Source: Maribacter sp. 4G9
Lineage (GTDB): Bacteria > Bacteroidota > Bacteroidia > Flavobacteriales > Flavobacteriaceae
Assembly: GCF_002742265.1 (NCBI RefSeq)
Contig: NZ_MDGL01000020.1
Location: forward strand, 1 to 64,000
DNA length: 64,000 nt
Direction of reading: 5' to 3'
In this document: positions 56,330 through 64,000 of the stretch, piece by piece
Position numbering within the stretch: position 1 is the stretch's first letter
Layout of the letters: each line of letters begins with the position of its first letter
Made by a program: the position numbers and the translations under genes
Notes under the pieces: generated by a model
What the model was told of the DNA's origin: nothing
Seen by the model: only the letters and a program-made list of their open reading frames with translations
The model's database searches: none

Positions 56330-56383
56330 TTCCCTGTGGGAAATAATGACGATTTCACTGACTATAATGCTTTTTGTAATCAT
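56327..56383 (-). CDS. ilv operon leader peptide (18 aa, Ile/Val-rich)
   Basis: A short frame from ATG 56383 to TGA 56327-56329 encodes MITKSIIVSEIVIISHRE. Eight of 18 residues are Ile or Val (I2, I6, I7, V8, I11, V12, I13, I14), with runs IIV and IVII. The stop codon is the first base pair of the antiterminator, and a terminator follows. This is the signature of a regulatory leader peptide that senses charged Ile and Val tRNAs, like ilvL of E. coli. The Shine-Dalgarno-type site is not evident, as is common in Bacteroidota. Leucine codons are absent. Confidence 0.85.
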   Translation of the reverse strand: MITKSIIVSEIVIISHRE

Positions 56384-56444
56384 AGGGCAATAGTACGTAA
56401 ATTTTTTGCAAGGCAAAAACATAGTTTTAAAAACAGATCAAAAA

Positions 56445-57284
56445 TTAAATAAACTTAAAGGAAATGGTATTGCCCTCCCTTTTTTGGGCCAGCACTGAAA
56501 TGGATTTGTCCGAAAGTTGTAGAATTCTTGGATACCCCCCTGTGGTCTGTCCGTCCTTCATAAGAATTATCAATTTTCCTGCAGGAGTGAATTGAACGGT
56601 CCCGGGCAAGGTAGCTGAAGTCAATATACTATGTTGATGCCCCTCCAAGGTTTCGGATAATTGGTATGCCATTCTGTTATTTTCCTTGGACACCGTAAAT
56701 TCCCTTGAAAACAGGTTTTCCAATTGTCTATCGGTCAGCAACTCGAATTCTGGGGCCTTATACACCTCCAAAACCGTTTCATCCAATAAACTATCCACTT
56801 TGAGTTCTGAAATCTTGGGCGTAAATCCCTGGTGTTCCTCATAGGGTACTTCGTCACCAGCCTCCAATCTATTCTTATCCGTTATGGGGACATAAAAAGA
56901 TCGGCTACCTAAAATTTCCTTTGACCTGAAACCTCCCTTAATCGCCAAATAGGCTCTGAAGCCTTTTTTAAAACTTCCGTAAGACAAAATATCCCCGGCC
57001 TTCACCTGGTATACCTTATAATTTTGAATAGGCTTATTGTTCAAGGTAACGGATATCAAGGCCCCTCCCAGCACAATAGAGGTTTCCTTTTCAAATTCCA
57101 AGGTGGGACCTGTCATGGTAATCTCCAGAACGGCGCTTCGATCGTCGTTCTCCAACAACGTATTTACCTTATAAACCGATTGCTGGTCCATGCAACCAGA
57201 AACGGGTACACCTTTCTTCCTGTGGTGAAACCGACCCAAATCCTGTACACTCGTGAAAAATCCAGATTTTAATACCTTAAGCAT
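56445..57284 (-). CDS. pxpC: 5-oxoprolinase subunit PxpC
   Basis: A 279-residue protein of the biotin-dependent carboxyltransferase-like (KipA/YbgK) fold. With PxpA and PxpB it forms the ATP-dependent 5-oxoprolinase of prokaryotes, turning 5-oxoproline into glutamate. Seen are FTSVQDLGRFHHRKKGVPVS and GQTTGGYPRILQLS. It overlaps pxpB by 8 bp and is the last gene of its operon before the ilv leader. Confidence 0.88.
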   Translation of the reverse strand: MLKVLKSGFFTSVQDLGRFHHRKKGVPVSGCMDQQSVYKVNTLLENDDRSAVLEITMTGPTLEFEKETSIVLGGALISVTLNNKPIQNYKVYQVKAGDILSYGSFKKGFRAYLAIKGGFRSKEILGSRSFYVPITDKNRLEAGDEVPYEEHQGFTPKISELKVDSLLDETVLEVYKAPEFELLTDRQLENLFSREFTVSKENNRMAYQLSETLEGHQHSILTSATLPGTVQFTPAGKLIILMKDGQTTGGYPRILQLSDKSISVLAQKREGNTISFKFI

Positions 57285-58014
57285 CCAATAACATTTTTTC
57301 TGGTTTGTAAATTCCTACCTCGGCCTCTATTTTATGGAGTTCATACTCGCCCAAGGAAACTTTTTGAAACTGTATTTTGTCACCAACATTCACAAAACAG
57401 GGATTTTTTTTGTTCCTATCGAACAAAGGTATCGGGCAATTGCCAATGATGTTCCAGCCACCAGGGGATTCCTGCGGATAGATGCCGGTTTGCTTTCCAG
57501 CAATACCTACGGCCCCTTTTTTCACTTTTAATCTTGGGGTCGCCTTTCTGGGAATTTCCAATTCTTGGGGCACACCTCCCAAATACATAAAACCTGGAAC
57601 AAATCCAATTCCATATACCGTATAAACGGATTCCGTATGAAGTGTAATGATTTCGTCTATGCCCATTCCCAAACGATCTGCGACTTCGTCCAAATCGATG
57701 CCAAAGGCCTTGTCATAACTCACCGGTAATTTCCAAAGTACCTTTTCCCTGGCAACGCTACCTTTGGACCGCTCATACCACTCCTTTACGCTTTGACTGA
57801 ATTTTGGAAAATCGATTTCAATTTTTGGATGTACCAACAAAAGCGAATTATAAGCGGATATGGTTTCCCACTCCCTTTCCTTTAAACAATCCCTTACTAG
57901 AAAGTCTTCAAAATCCAAGATGCTTTCCAAAATCGTTTCGCTTACTTCGTTTGGCCACTCGATCAATAAGGCGTGCCTTCCATAGGGCTTCAATGAAATT
58001 GGGGGATGAATCAT
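57277..58014 (-). CDS. pxpB: 5-oxoprolinase subunit PxpB
   Basis: A 245-residue KipI/YbgJ-type subunit of 5-oxoprolinase. The start is ATG 58014 (MIHPPISLKPYGRHALLIEW), overlapping the pxpA stop by 4 bp; the frame is open to 58101. Motifs include GIGFVPGFMYLGG and VGIAGKQTGIYPQESPGGWN. In Bacillus the relative KipI regulates a kinase; here the linkage to pxpA and pxpC supports oxoprolinase. Confidence 0.88.
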   Translation of the reverse strand: MIHPPISLKPYGRHALLIEWPNEVSETILESILDFEDFLVRDCLKEREWETISAYNSLLLVHPKIEIDFPKFSQSVKEWYERSKGSVAREKVLWKLPVSYDKAFGIDLDEVADRLGMGIDEIITLHTESVYTVYGIGFVPGFMYLGGVPQELEIPRKATPRLKVKKGAVGIAGKQTGIYPQESPGGWNIIGNCPIPLFDRNKKNPCFVNVGDKIQFQKVSLGEYELHKIEAEVGIYKPEKMLLDA

Positions 58015-58754
58015 TTTTTTAAGGCTATGTGGTGTTTTGGTAATTCCTTCGAAATATACGTTAATATTTGCAAAGCCTCCGGGGTGTCGCCATGTACGCA
58101 ATAGGTATCAGCCTTTATCCCCGTAAATGTATTGGCTACTGTCCTGACCTTTTGCTCCGTAACCATATGAAGCACATGTTCCAGTACCTCAGCCGGTTTT
58201 GTAAGAAGTGCGTTTGGAAGGGACCTGGACACCAGGCTTAGGTCTTCATTATAATTTCTATCGGCGAAAGCCTCTACCATTATTTGAAATCCTCGCTTTA
58301 ATGCCAATTTTTCAATGACCGAATCAAAAGGCACAAACAAATTCAATTTGTTTTTATACGGCTCAATAGCTTTCAAAAACAAATGGGCCAATTCCTCATT
58401 TTTGGCCAAATCATTATAAAGCGCTCCATGGGGTTTTATATGCCGAAGTTCAACACCTTCCCCCAAACATATGGATTCTAACGTACCAATCTGTGAGGCG
58501 ATACTTTGGGACAATTCATAGGCATCTATGGAAAGGGATTTTCGGCCAAAATTCTCCCTGTCAGGATACGAGGGATGTGCCCCTATACCTACGCCATACC
58601 TCTTGGCCAAGCGCACGGTAGCTATCATAGAATCCCGATCGCCCGTATGACCACCACAGGCAATATTGCAACTGGAAATATAAGGAAACAATTGATCCTC
58701 GTTCGCAACTCCCTCACCTACATCACAATTGATATCTATAGAATATATCTTCAT
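58011..58754 (-). CDS. pxpA: 5-oxoprolinase subunit PxpA (LamB/YcsF family)
   Basis: A 247-residue subunit carrying the LamB/YcsF fold: IDINCDVGEGVANEDQLFPY at the start, IACGGHTGD and LRHIKPHGALYND. It takes part in ring opening of 5-oxoproline. It overlaps pxpB by 4 bp and the Nramp-like transporter by 1 bp, so the four genes are translationally coupled. Confidence 0.9.
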   Translation of the reverse strand: MKIYSIDINCDVGEGVANEDQLFPYISSCNIACGGHTGDRDSMIATVRLAKRYGVGIGAHPSYPDRENFGRKSLSIDAYELSQSIASQIGTLESICLGEGVELRHIKPHGALYNDLAKNEELAHLFLKAIEPYKNKLNLFVPFDSVIEKLALKRGFQIMVEAFADRNYNEDLSLVSRSLPNALLTKPAEVLEHVLHMVTEQKVRTVANTFTGIKADTYCVHGDTPEALQILTYISKELPKHHIALKK

Positions 58755-59947
58755 TATAGCACTTCCAAAACCTTTAAAATACTCTTTATCCCTAAGAAGA
58801 CCGCCAAAATAACAATGGAAATTCCCATTATATTTTGAAGGGCGGTATTCTTGTTATCGCCCATCAAGGTACTTCTATTGACCACCCCTAGCAGAAAGAT
58901 GGCAATTACGGGTAACAGGATTCCGTTGGCAATTTGCGCGAATTTGATTACTTCAATCGGTTTGATATCAAAGGAAAGAAAAAAAACGCCCAAGCCCAAA
59001 ATGACCATCCAAACCATTCTGAACTTGGCATCTTTAAGTCCGTTCTTCCAACCAAAGCAATTGGCCGCCACATAGGCCGCCGCCAAGGGTGCGGTAATTG
59101 CCGATGTAACCCCCGCGGCAAAAAGGCCTATGCCCATGAAGTATCGGGCACTTGTTCCATACAGGGGTTCCAAGGCCTTGGCCATATCCATCACATTATC
59201 GACCTCCATCAAATCTACCGATGCCGCGGCCACAATAATACACATGGAAACGATTCCCCCCAAAAGAATGGATACATAGGTATCACGCTTCGCAAGGTTC
59301 AAATCGGTTGTAGATTTCCATTTCTCACTTACCAAGGAGGCATGCAAAAAGAGATTGTATGGTACTACGGTAGTGCCTACCAAGGCAATTACGGTGAGGA
59401 TATTTTCATTGTCCACCTTTGGAATAAAGAGTCCTTGCAATACCATTATGATATTCGGCTTTGTGAGAAGGGCGGTGATTACAAAGGAAAGGCTCATTAG
59501 GATTACCAAGGAGATAAAGACCTTTTCCAAAACCTTATAATTACCCATATATAAAAGGATGAAGGCCAGAAAACCGATAATAACAGGATAGTATCCTGCC
59601 CGAGAAATCCCGAACAATGCCTCCAGACCCAAGGCACCGCCTCCAATATTACCCGCTTCATAAGCCGCATTGCCAATGACAATGGCCGAAAGTATAATCC
59701 CAACCACCATCATTCTAACATATTTATGGGCCAATTCCTGCTTGATTACTTCCGCCAATCCCTTTTGGGTGATGATTCCCAATCTGGCCGACATTTCCTG
59801 CAATACCATGGTTGCCAAAACCGAAAGTAGCATGGCCCACAAGAGGGTGTAGCCAAAGGAAACCCCGGCCAAGGTACAGGCCGTTACCGTTCCCGGACCA
59901 ATAAACGCAGCCGCAACCAGGACTCCGGGTCCCATTTTTTTAAACAT
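58754..59947 (-). CDS. Nramp-fold transporter lacking metal ligands (putative 5-oxoproline uptake)
   Basis: A 397-residue protein with about 11 membrane helices and Nramp-family order. In canonical Nramp the metal is bound by Asp and Asn of DPGN in helix 1 and by Met and a backbone oxygen in AxxMPH of helix 6. Here helix 1 reads AAAFIGPGTVTACTLAG (Asp to Gly, Asn to Thr) and helix 6 reads GTTVVPYNLFLHASLV (Met to Val, His to Tyr). Metal transport is therefore unlikely. The first-gene position, coupled to pxpABC, suggests transport of 5-oxoproline or another acid. Fold assignment is firm, substrate inferred. Confidence 0.8.
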   Translation of the reverse strand: MFKKMGPGVLVAAAFIGPGTVTACTLAGVSFGYTLLWAMLLSVLATMVLQEMSARLGIITQKGLAEVIKQELAHKYVRMMVVGIILSAIVIGNAAYEAGNIGGGALGLEALFGISRAGYYPVIIGFLAFILLYMGNYKVLEKVFISLVILMSLSFVITALLTKPNIIMVLQGLFIPKVDNENILTVIALVGTTVVPYNLFLHASLVSEKWKSTTDLNLAKRDTYVSILLGGIVSMCIIVAAASVDLMEVDNVMDMAKALEPLYGTSARYFMGIGLFAAGVTSAITAPLAAAYVAANCFGWKNGLKDAKFRMVWMVILGLGVFFLSFDIKPIEVIKFAQIANGILLPVIAIFLLGVVNRSTLMGDNKNTALQNIMGISIVILAVFLGIKSILKVLEVL

Positions 59948-60168
59948 TGGGTAATAAATTTTAGATTTTCATAAAGATACCTTCAATTGTGCTAAAAATC
60001 TCCCTTTAAAAAAATAGTAGTTCACAACAATTTTAACATTTCAAAATGCCGTTTATCTAAAAATATGTCATTCATCTAAAATCCGGATGTCGTACGTCGA
60101 TTGTTAATACTAAACCTAAAAATTCATTGTTATTATTACCCCAAACCTAAATTAACTTAACCTACTTA

Positions 60169-60615
60169 ATGACTTGCTTAGAATGTAACAAAGAGCTTGG
60201 ATATCTTGATCACAAGAGTGCCATAGAAAGCGTGGGCGTGGAGCTTTGCTCCCATCATCAGGAACTGATAAAGGTATTGATCCAACGGAACAATACGCCC
60301 TTGGAAGCCATTCAATTATACTATGGCCTCAAAGAGGCAGGTGTACAGGGAATGCTTGAATGGTGGGATGGAAAGAAATCGGTCGACATTGCCATCTCCC
60401 GTGTAAAACTGAACATTGAAATAGACTGTGGCTATGATAAGATGACGGAGGAACAGGCCATCAATAATTTGGAAGAGGCCATGCATTCCTTTAAAAATGG
60501 CTTTACCACCATACGCATACCCCATATCCTGGTACGTTACTATTTGAACGAAACCATCAAGAACATTATTGGAATCATGGAAGGACTAAAGGCAAACATA
60601 AAAGTAATCAACTAA
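60169..60615 (+). CDS. Unknown protein with zinc-ribbon-like start and nuclease-like core
   Basis: Family not recognised. The 148 residues begin with a possible zinc site (C3-x-x-C6 ... C27-x-H29-H30) and continue with a segment like the core of Vsr/DUF559-type PD-(D/E)xK nucleases: VDIAI with Asp73, then KLNIEID with Glu84 and Asp86, a helix, and FTTIRIPHILV. Asp-x11-Glu-x-Asp spacing fits a Vsr-like site, but the match is weak. Start ATG 60169. The following membrane protein gene begins 11 bp after the stop. Confidence 0.55.
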   Translation: MTCLECNKELGYLDHKSAIESVGVELCSHHQELIKVLIQRNNTPLEAIQLYYGLKEAGVQGMLEWWDGKKSVDIAISRVKLNIEIDCGYDKMTEEQAINNLEEAMHSFKNGFTTIRIPHILVRYYLNETIKNIIGIMEGLKANIKVIN

Positions 60616-60626
60616 AAAACTTCGTT

Positions 60627-61190
60627 ATGAGCACACCCAACAAAACCTTAAAAACTCCGCTTAGAGTGGCCTTGGCCTGTTTGATCGTTGGAATGCTATC
60701 GCGTATCGTCAATTGGCCCTACGCCGGAGGTATTATTTTTGTCTCCTTTTTTGCCATTTTAATACTCTACGCTATTCGGTTTTCCAAAAAGGATACAAAA
60801 AAATCGGTAGATTATATCAAAATGGTACTTGTCCTTTTTTGGACTACCAACGGGCTGCTCCGTATTCTGGATTTTCCAAACACGGTCATCTTTCAGATAG
60901 GCACGGCACTCTGTTTTATTCTATGGTTCGCCATGGAAGGAACGGCCTATTTTATGGATCAAGACCGAAAATCGACCAATACCCTAGTGGAAATCGCATG
61001 GAATTTTGCCATGGTAGTGGGTGTTTTGACCATCATTGCTGGTGGACTCATGCAACTTTTGAAATGGGAATTCGCCATCCCCACCCTTACTACCGGACTC
61101 ACCATTGTTACCGCATATATTCTCAAAGATATTTTCAATTCCGAAAAGAAGGAGAAAAAGGACAACAACAACGAGGAATTTCAGCTATAG
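60627..61190 (+). CDS. Multi-pass membrane protein of unknown function
   Basis: A 187-residue protein with six or so hydrophobic segments (for example ALACLIVGMLSRIVNWPYAG, GIIFVSFFAILILYAI, MVLVLFWTTNGLLRILDF, TALCFILWFAMEG, NFAMVVGVLTIIAGGLM, LTTGLTIVTAYI) and an acidic/basic C-terminus rich in Lys, Glu and Asn. The family is not recognised. It is 11 bp downstream of the zinc-ribbon-like gene, so they form a two-gene operon. Confidence 0.65.
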   Translation: MSTPNKTLKTPLRVALACLIVGMLSRIVNWPYAGGIIFVSFFAILILYAIRFSKKDTKKSVDYIKMVLVLFWTTNGLLRILDFPNTVIFQIGTALCFILWFAMEGTAYFMDQDRKSTNTLVEIAWNFAMVVGVLTIIAGGLMQLLKWEFAIPTLTTGLTIVTAYILKDIFNSEKKEKKDNNNEEFQL

Positions 61191-61360
61191 CCCAAACATC
61201 ATTCCTTCTTTCTTTTTTGCCCGATGCCCCATAGAATGCCGTAGAGCATTTACACATTGAAGACTAAAAAATTTTACATGAGGGCAATCATCGCAGTTTT
61301 TTAATCCCGATTCCCGAGTAACCCCATCTTTTTGTACCTTTTAGGAAAAATCCAAAAGGT

Positions 61361-62479
61361 ATGAATCACATAGACCGAAGAAATTGGTTAAAGACCTTTG
61401 CCCTTGGCGGAGGACTCACCATGTTGGGCGGTGCCAACGCCCTGGCATTCACAAACCCTGCAAGCAAACCTAGCAATGCTTTGTTGGATGTTGCCAAGCT
61501 GAACAGCAACGAAAACCCCTTTGGCCCTTCCCCAAAAGTAAGGGCGGCCATAACCGCTGCTTTTGATAACGCTTGTCGGTATCCCTCAATGGTTTTTAGG
61601 CCACTATTGGAAAAAATTGCGGAGACCGAAGGTGTTTCCACGGACCATATCGTGGTAACCGGTGGTTCCACGGAAGGACTTAAGGCCGTGGGTCTTACTT
61701 ACGGATTAAATGGAGGGGAACTCATTGCGGCAGATCCTACCTTCCAGTCCATGATGACCTATGCAGAAAACTTTGGCGCCTATGTACACCGGGTTCCCGT
61801 AGACGAAAACATGCAGCATGATTTAAAGGAAATGGAAAACCGGGTCAACGGCAAAACCCGACTCATCTTTATCTGTAACCCCAACAATCCTACCGGAACC
61901 CTTTTGGACAAAAACGACCTGAAATCCTTTTGTGAACGCACCAGTGAAACGGCCATGGTCTTTAGCGATGAGGCCTATTATGATTTTATCACGGAACCGG
62001 ATTACCCTTCCATGGTGGAACTGGTGAAGGAAGGCAAGAACGTTATCGTTTCCAAGACCTTTTCCAAGGTGTACGGATTGGCGGGGATGCGGATAGGCTA
62101 CTTGGTAGCCCGCCCGGATATTGCAAAGCGATTACAAAAAAGTGTAATGGCCATGACCAATGTGCTGGCCATTGAAGCCGCCAAAGAAGCTTTGAATGAC
62201 GATGAATTCTACAAGTTCAGCGTGGCGAAAAATATGGAGGCCAAGCAGGCCATTTACAACACCTTAGGTGATTTAGAATTGCCCTATGTAAAATCACACA
62301 CCAATTTTGTTTTCTTTAAAACCGGAAGACCTATTCGAGACATGATGATGGCGATGGAAAAGGAAAATGTCTTGATTGGCAGACCCTTCCCACCTTTTTA
62401 TGAATGGGCCCGTATCAGTACTGGAACTATGGAGGATATGAAGGCTTTTGATAAAGGGTTAAAGAGGGTGATGGGATAG
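61361..62479 (+). CDS. Tat-exported histidinol-phosphate aminotransferase-like PLP enzyme
   Basis: A 372-residue class I/II aminotransferase of the HisC-like group. The PLP-binding residues are present: NSNENPFGPSPKVR, ICNPNNPTG, DEAYYDF and the Schiff-base Lys in SKTFSKVYGLAGMRIGYL, with a final Arg in YEWARIS. Before the fold is a twin-arginine signal (DRRNWLKTFALGGGLTMLGG, cleaved perhaps after ALA), so the folded, cofactor-loaded enzyme is exported. No histidine genes are nearby. The natural substrate is unknown. Confidence 0.85.
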   Translation: MNHIDRRNWLKTFALGGGLTMLGGANALAFTNPASKPSNALLDVAKLNSNENPFGPSPKVRAAITAAFDNACRYPSMVFRPLLEKIAETEGVSTDHIVVTGGSTEGLKAVGLTYGLNGGELIAADPTFQSMMTYAENFGAYVHRVPVDENMQHDLKEMENRVNGKTRLIFICNPNNPTGTLLDKNDLKSFCERTSETAMVFSDEAYYDFITEPDYPSMVELVKEGKNVIVSKTFSKVYGLAGMRIGYLVARPDIAKRLQKSVMAMTNVLAIEAAKEALNDDEFYKFSVAKNMEAKQAIYNTLGDLELPYVKSHTNFVFFKTGRPIRDMMMAMEKENVLIGRPFPPFYEWARISTGTMEDMKAFDKGLKRVMG

Positions 62480-62811
62480 GTTTTAATGTTTCTTGAGTTT
62501 GATGTTTCCGTCTTTAAGGAACTGACGGTGGCCCTCAGTTGTGAACTGGCGGGAGCGAGGGTAACTGGAAATAAGTACTAAGATTAAACCATATATGAAA
62601 GGAGCCATAACAAGTCTGATACCCGCCGAAACCAAGGGTTCACGAACACCACTTTTCAAAATAAACTAGCTTCGTGAGTAAATGTTTATTGGCGAAATCG
62701 AAGATTCATGAACACACATAGTATACAAATTGAAATGATGTGAATAATTACACCCGCCTGAACGATACATTTGGGCAGGTCTGACTTATAAAAAACAATA
62801 ATAATAAACAG
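62480..62811. other. Gene-free stretch of 332 bp
   Basis: No convincing coding frame, RNA or promoter consensus. A moderately GC-rich part (62520-62570) contains CCCTC and GAGGG that could pair (62533-62561), and CCTG/CAGG pair around 62757-62780. The last 40 bp before the next gene are AT-rich and may hold its promoter. Confidence 0.5.
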
Positions 62812-63351
62812 ATGAAAAAAAATAAACCATTTCTTAGCCTTGTGCTCATGCTAAGTGTCGCCATCACCTATGCAAATACCACTGCCCATACTTTAGTGGG
62901 TATGATGAAAATTTCCAACGATTCCCTAAGGCTAGCTGAACTGGATACCTTTTGGACCGAGGTTTCAAGAACCGTTAAGGAGGGTGACTTTGAAGGTTAT
63001 AAAGCCACGTATCATGAAGATGCGGTTGTTGTATTTACTACTCGCGAAAACAAATCATCTATATCTATTACTAAAGCGCTTTCAAATTGGATGCAAGATT
63101 TCATTGACACCAAAGCGGGAAAAACAAAAAATACGGTGGAATTCCGTTTTTCACAGCGCGTTGGTAACGAAAACACAGCGCATGAAACAGGAATTTTTAG
63201 TTTCCAATCCAATGATGGTAGTGGCAAAACAGCTCCAAAACAATTCGTGCACTTTGAAGCCCTACTCGTTAAAAAGGGTACTGGTTGGCTCATGGTCATG
63301 GAATACCAAAAATCCAGGGCAACCGAAGAAGAGTGGGCATTATTGGAATAA
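62812..63351 (+). CDS. Exported SnoaL/DUF4440-like protein
   Basis: A 179-residue protein with a signal peptide (NKPFLSLVLMLSVAITYAN) and an NTF2/SnoaL-like cone fold, shown by the start ELDTFWTEVSRTVKEGDFEG and YKATYHEDAVVVF, the central KTKNTVEFRFSQRV, and the C-terminal strand GWLMVMEYQKS. Such domains often bind small ligands, but the role is unknown. Expressed alone. Confidence 0.75.
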   Translation: MKKNKPFLSLVLMLSVAITYANTTAHTLVGMMKISNDSLRLAELDTFWTEVSRTVKEGDFEGYKATYHEDAVVVFTTRENKSSISITKALSNWMQDFIDTKAGKTKNTVEFRFSQRVGNENTAHETGIFSFQSNDGSGKTAPKQFVHFEALLVKKGTGWLMVMEYQKSRATEEEWALLE

Positions 63352-63463
63352 TGCCCCAAATGGTACTAATAGCAATTCAATGCTCGTTTGAAGAACCGAC
63401 ACAAGTTACAAAAACGCACAAGCTTGGTTACTAAATTTGAACATCCTTAAATCAAACTAAAAA

Positions 63464-63892
63464 ATGAAAGAACAGAATTTTAAAAATCATGGTAAACTTG
63501 TAAAAGGGTTCCATGGACTCTTATTTCTTGCAATACTAGCTTTATTGATCGGGGCCATAATCAACCTTATTCGCACCAGTAGTGATAACCTCTATGTAGC
63601 CTCTTTAGTAGTGCTTATCGCTGTTATATTTTTAATTATGGCATGGTATGTACGCAGTTTTCCCTTAAAAGCACAGGATAGGGCCATAAAAGCCGAAGAA
63701 AATTTGAGGTACTATGTACTGACAGGCAAATTATTCCCTCAAGAATTAAGAGTATCCCAAATTATAGCACTCCGTTTTGCGAGCGATGCCGAGTTCTTAC
63801 CCTTAGTAGAAAAAGCTTTAAAGGAAAACCTGACAAACAAAGAAATTAAAAAGCTCATAAAAAATTGGAGGGCAGATAATTACAGGGTTTAA
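63464..63892 (+). CDS. DUF6526-type membrane protein
   Basis: A 142-residue protein with two N-terminal membrane helices (GLLFLAILALLIGAIINLI and NLYVASLVVLIAVIFLIMAW), then a basic cytosolic helical part that starts YVRSFPLKAQDRAIKAEENL and contains LRYYVLTGKLFP and QIIALRFASDAEF. This order fits the DUF6526 family of Bacteroidota, function unknown. The remaining 108 bp of the window (63893-64000) show no gene. Confidence 0.75.
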   Translation: MKEQNFKNHGKLVKGFHGLLFLAILALLIGAIINLIRTSSDNLYVASLVVLIAVIFLIMAWYVRSFPLKAQDRAIKAEENLRYYVLTGKLFPQELRVSQIIALRFASDAEFLPLVEKALKENLTNKEIKKLIKNWRADNYRV

Positions 63893-64000
63893 ACTGTGCA
63901 TATCATCAAATAGAAACGAAGCTGTTATTTGGAATGGCGTATGCCACTTACTGTTGACGACACGGGCAGAAAGATGCTCGCGCTAGCTGAGAGTGATTTA

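Larger units (their letters stand above)
56078..56444 (-). other. ilv leader region (367 bp without a long gene)
   Basis: From the pxpC stop to ilvD the minus strand carries, in order, about 60 bp of AT-rich sequence that should hold the promoter (only an imperfect TATGTTTT is seen), the leader peptide (56383-56327), the antiterminator/terminator pair (56329-56269), and about 190 bp of AT-rich untranslated sequence before ilvD with no further structure noted. Confidence 0.7.

Noticed and set aside
56078-56444. T-box or riboswitch in front of ilvD
   Set aside because: No T-box motif (AGGGUGGNACCGCG) is seen; the leader peptide and competing hairpins explain the region. T-boxes are also rare outside Firmicutes and relatives.

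Overview
The window looks like a chromosome segment of a marine member of the Flavobacteriaceae (Bacteroidota). Supporting signs are a promoter of the Bacteroidota form (TTG, 20 bp, TAnnTTTG) upstream of a fused alpha/beta 2-oxoacid dehydrogenase E1, many SPII lipoproteins, a laminarinase-type GH16 lipoprotein, OmpA/coiled-coil lipoproteins, a CbpA/CbpM pair and an FMN-binding glutamate synthase family protein. No rRNA, tRNA, CRISPR array or replication origin was recognised.

Layout. 1-3.8 kb is a decayed accessory edge: the left end of an IS3-type element, a type I restriction R subunit that has lost its N-terminus (no hsdM or hsdS here), and a gene-free stretch with an imperfect ~95 bp duplication around a palindromic terminator. 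3.8-8.5 kb holds a serine-hydrolase lipoprotein broken by a C-terminal frameshift, cbpA, a cbpM with an in-frame stop before its last 18 codons, and an AraC-type regulator fused to a C-terminal BLUF blue-light domain, directly upstream of uvrA. 8.6-24 kb is mostly housekeeping: uvrA, a LOG-family protein, a protease-like membrane protein without a zinc site, fused E1, a kinase/class III aminotransferase fusion, DoxX, holA, a glycosyltransferase and an OmpA lipoprotein. 24.1-24.9 kb is gene-free and carries inverted copies of a two-hairpin element. 24.9-39.2 kb: Sua5, GH16, UvrD-type helicase, DsrE, M20 amidohydrolase, FMN glutamate synthase family, patatin, M1 aminopeptidase and recG, with a heptamer tandem repeat at 33.83-33.92 kb.

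The metabolic core is branched-chain amino acid synthesis. leuC-leuD-leuA-type-leuB (39.3-44.2 kb, + strand) converges on a long minus-strand operon: ilvD, ilvB, a methyltransferase, ilvN, ilvC, ilvA, gapN (56.1 to 47.0 kb). The ilv operon is preceded by an 18-residue Ile/Val-rich leader peptide (56383 to 56327). Its stop codon lies in the 5' arm of a predicted antiterminator that excludes an intrinsic terminator, so the layout is a complete ribosome-mediated attenuator. GapN at the 3' end could supply NADPH to IlvC.

Upstream of the ilv leader, on the same strand, a Nramp-fold transporter is translationally coupled to pxpA, pxpB and pxpC (5-oxoprolinase). The transporter lacks the metal ligands of Nramp, so it may carry 5-oxoproline or another organic substrate. 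The last 4 kb has two unknown genes, a Tat-exported aminotransferase, a secreted SnoaL-like protein and a DUF6526-type membrane protein.

All family assignments are by reading motifs; no database search was run.
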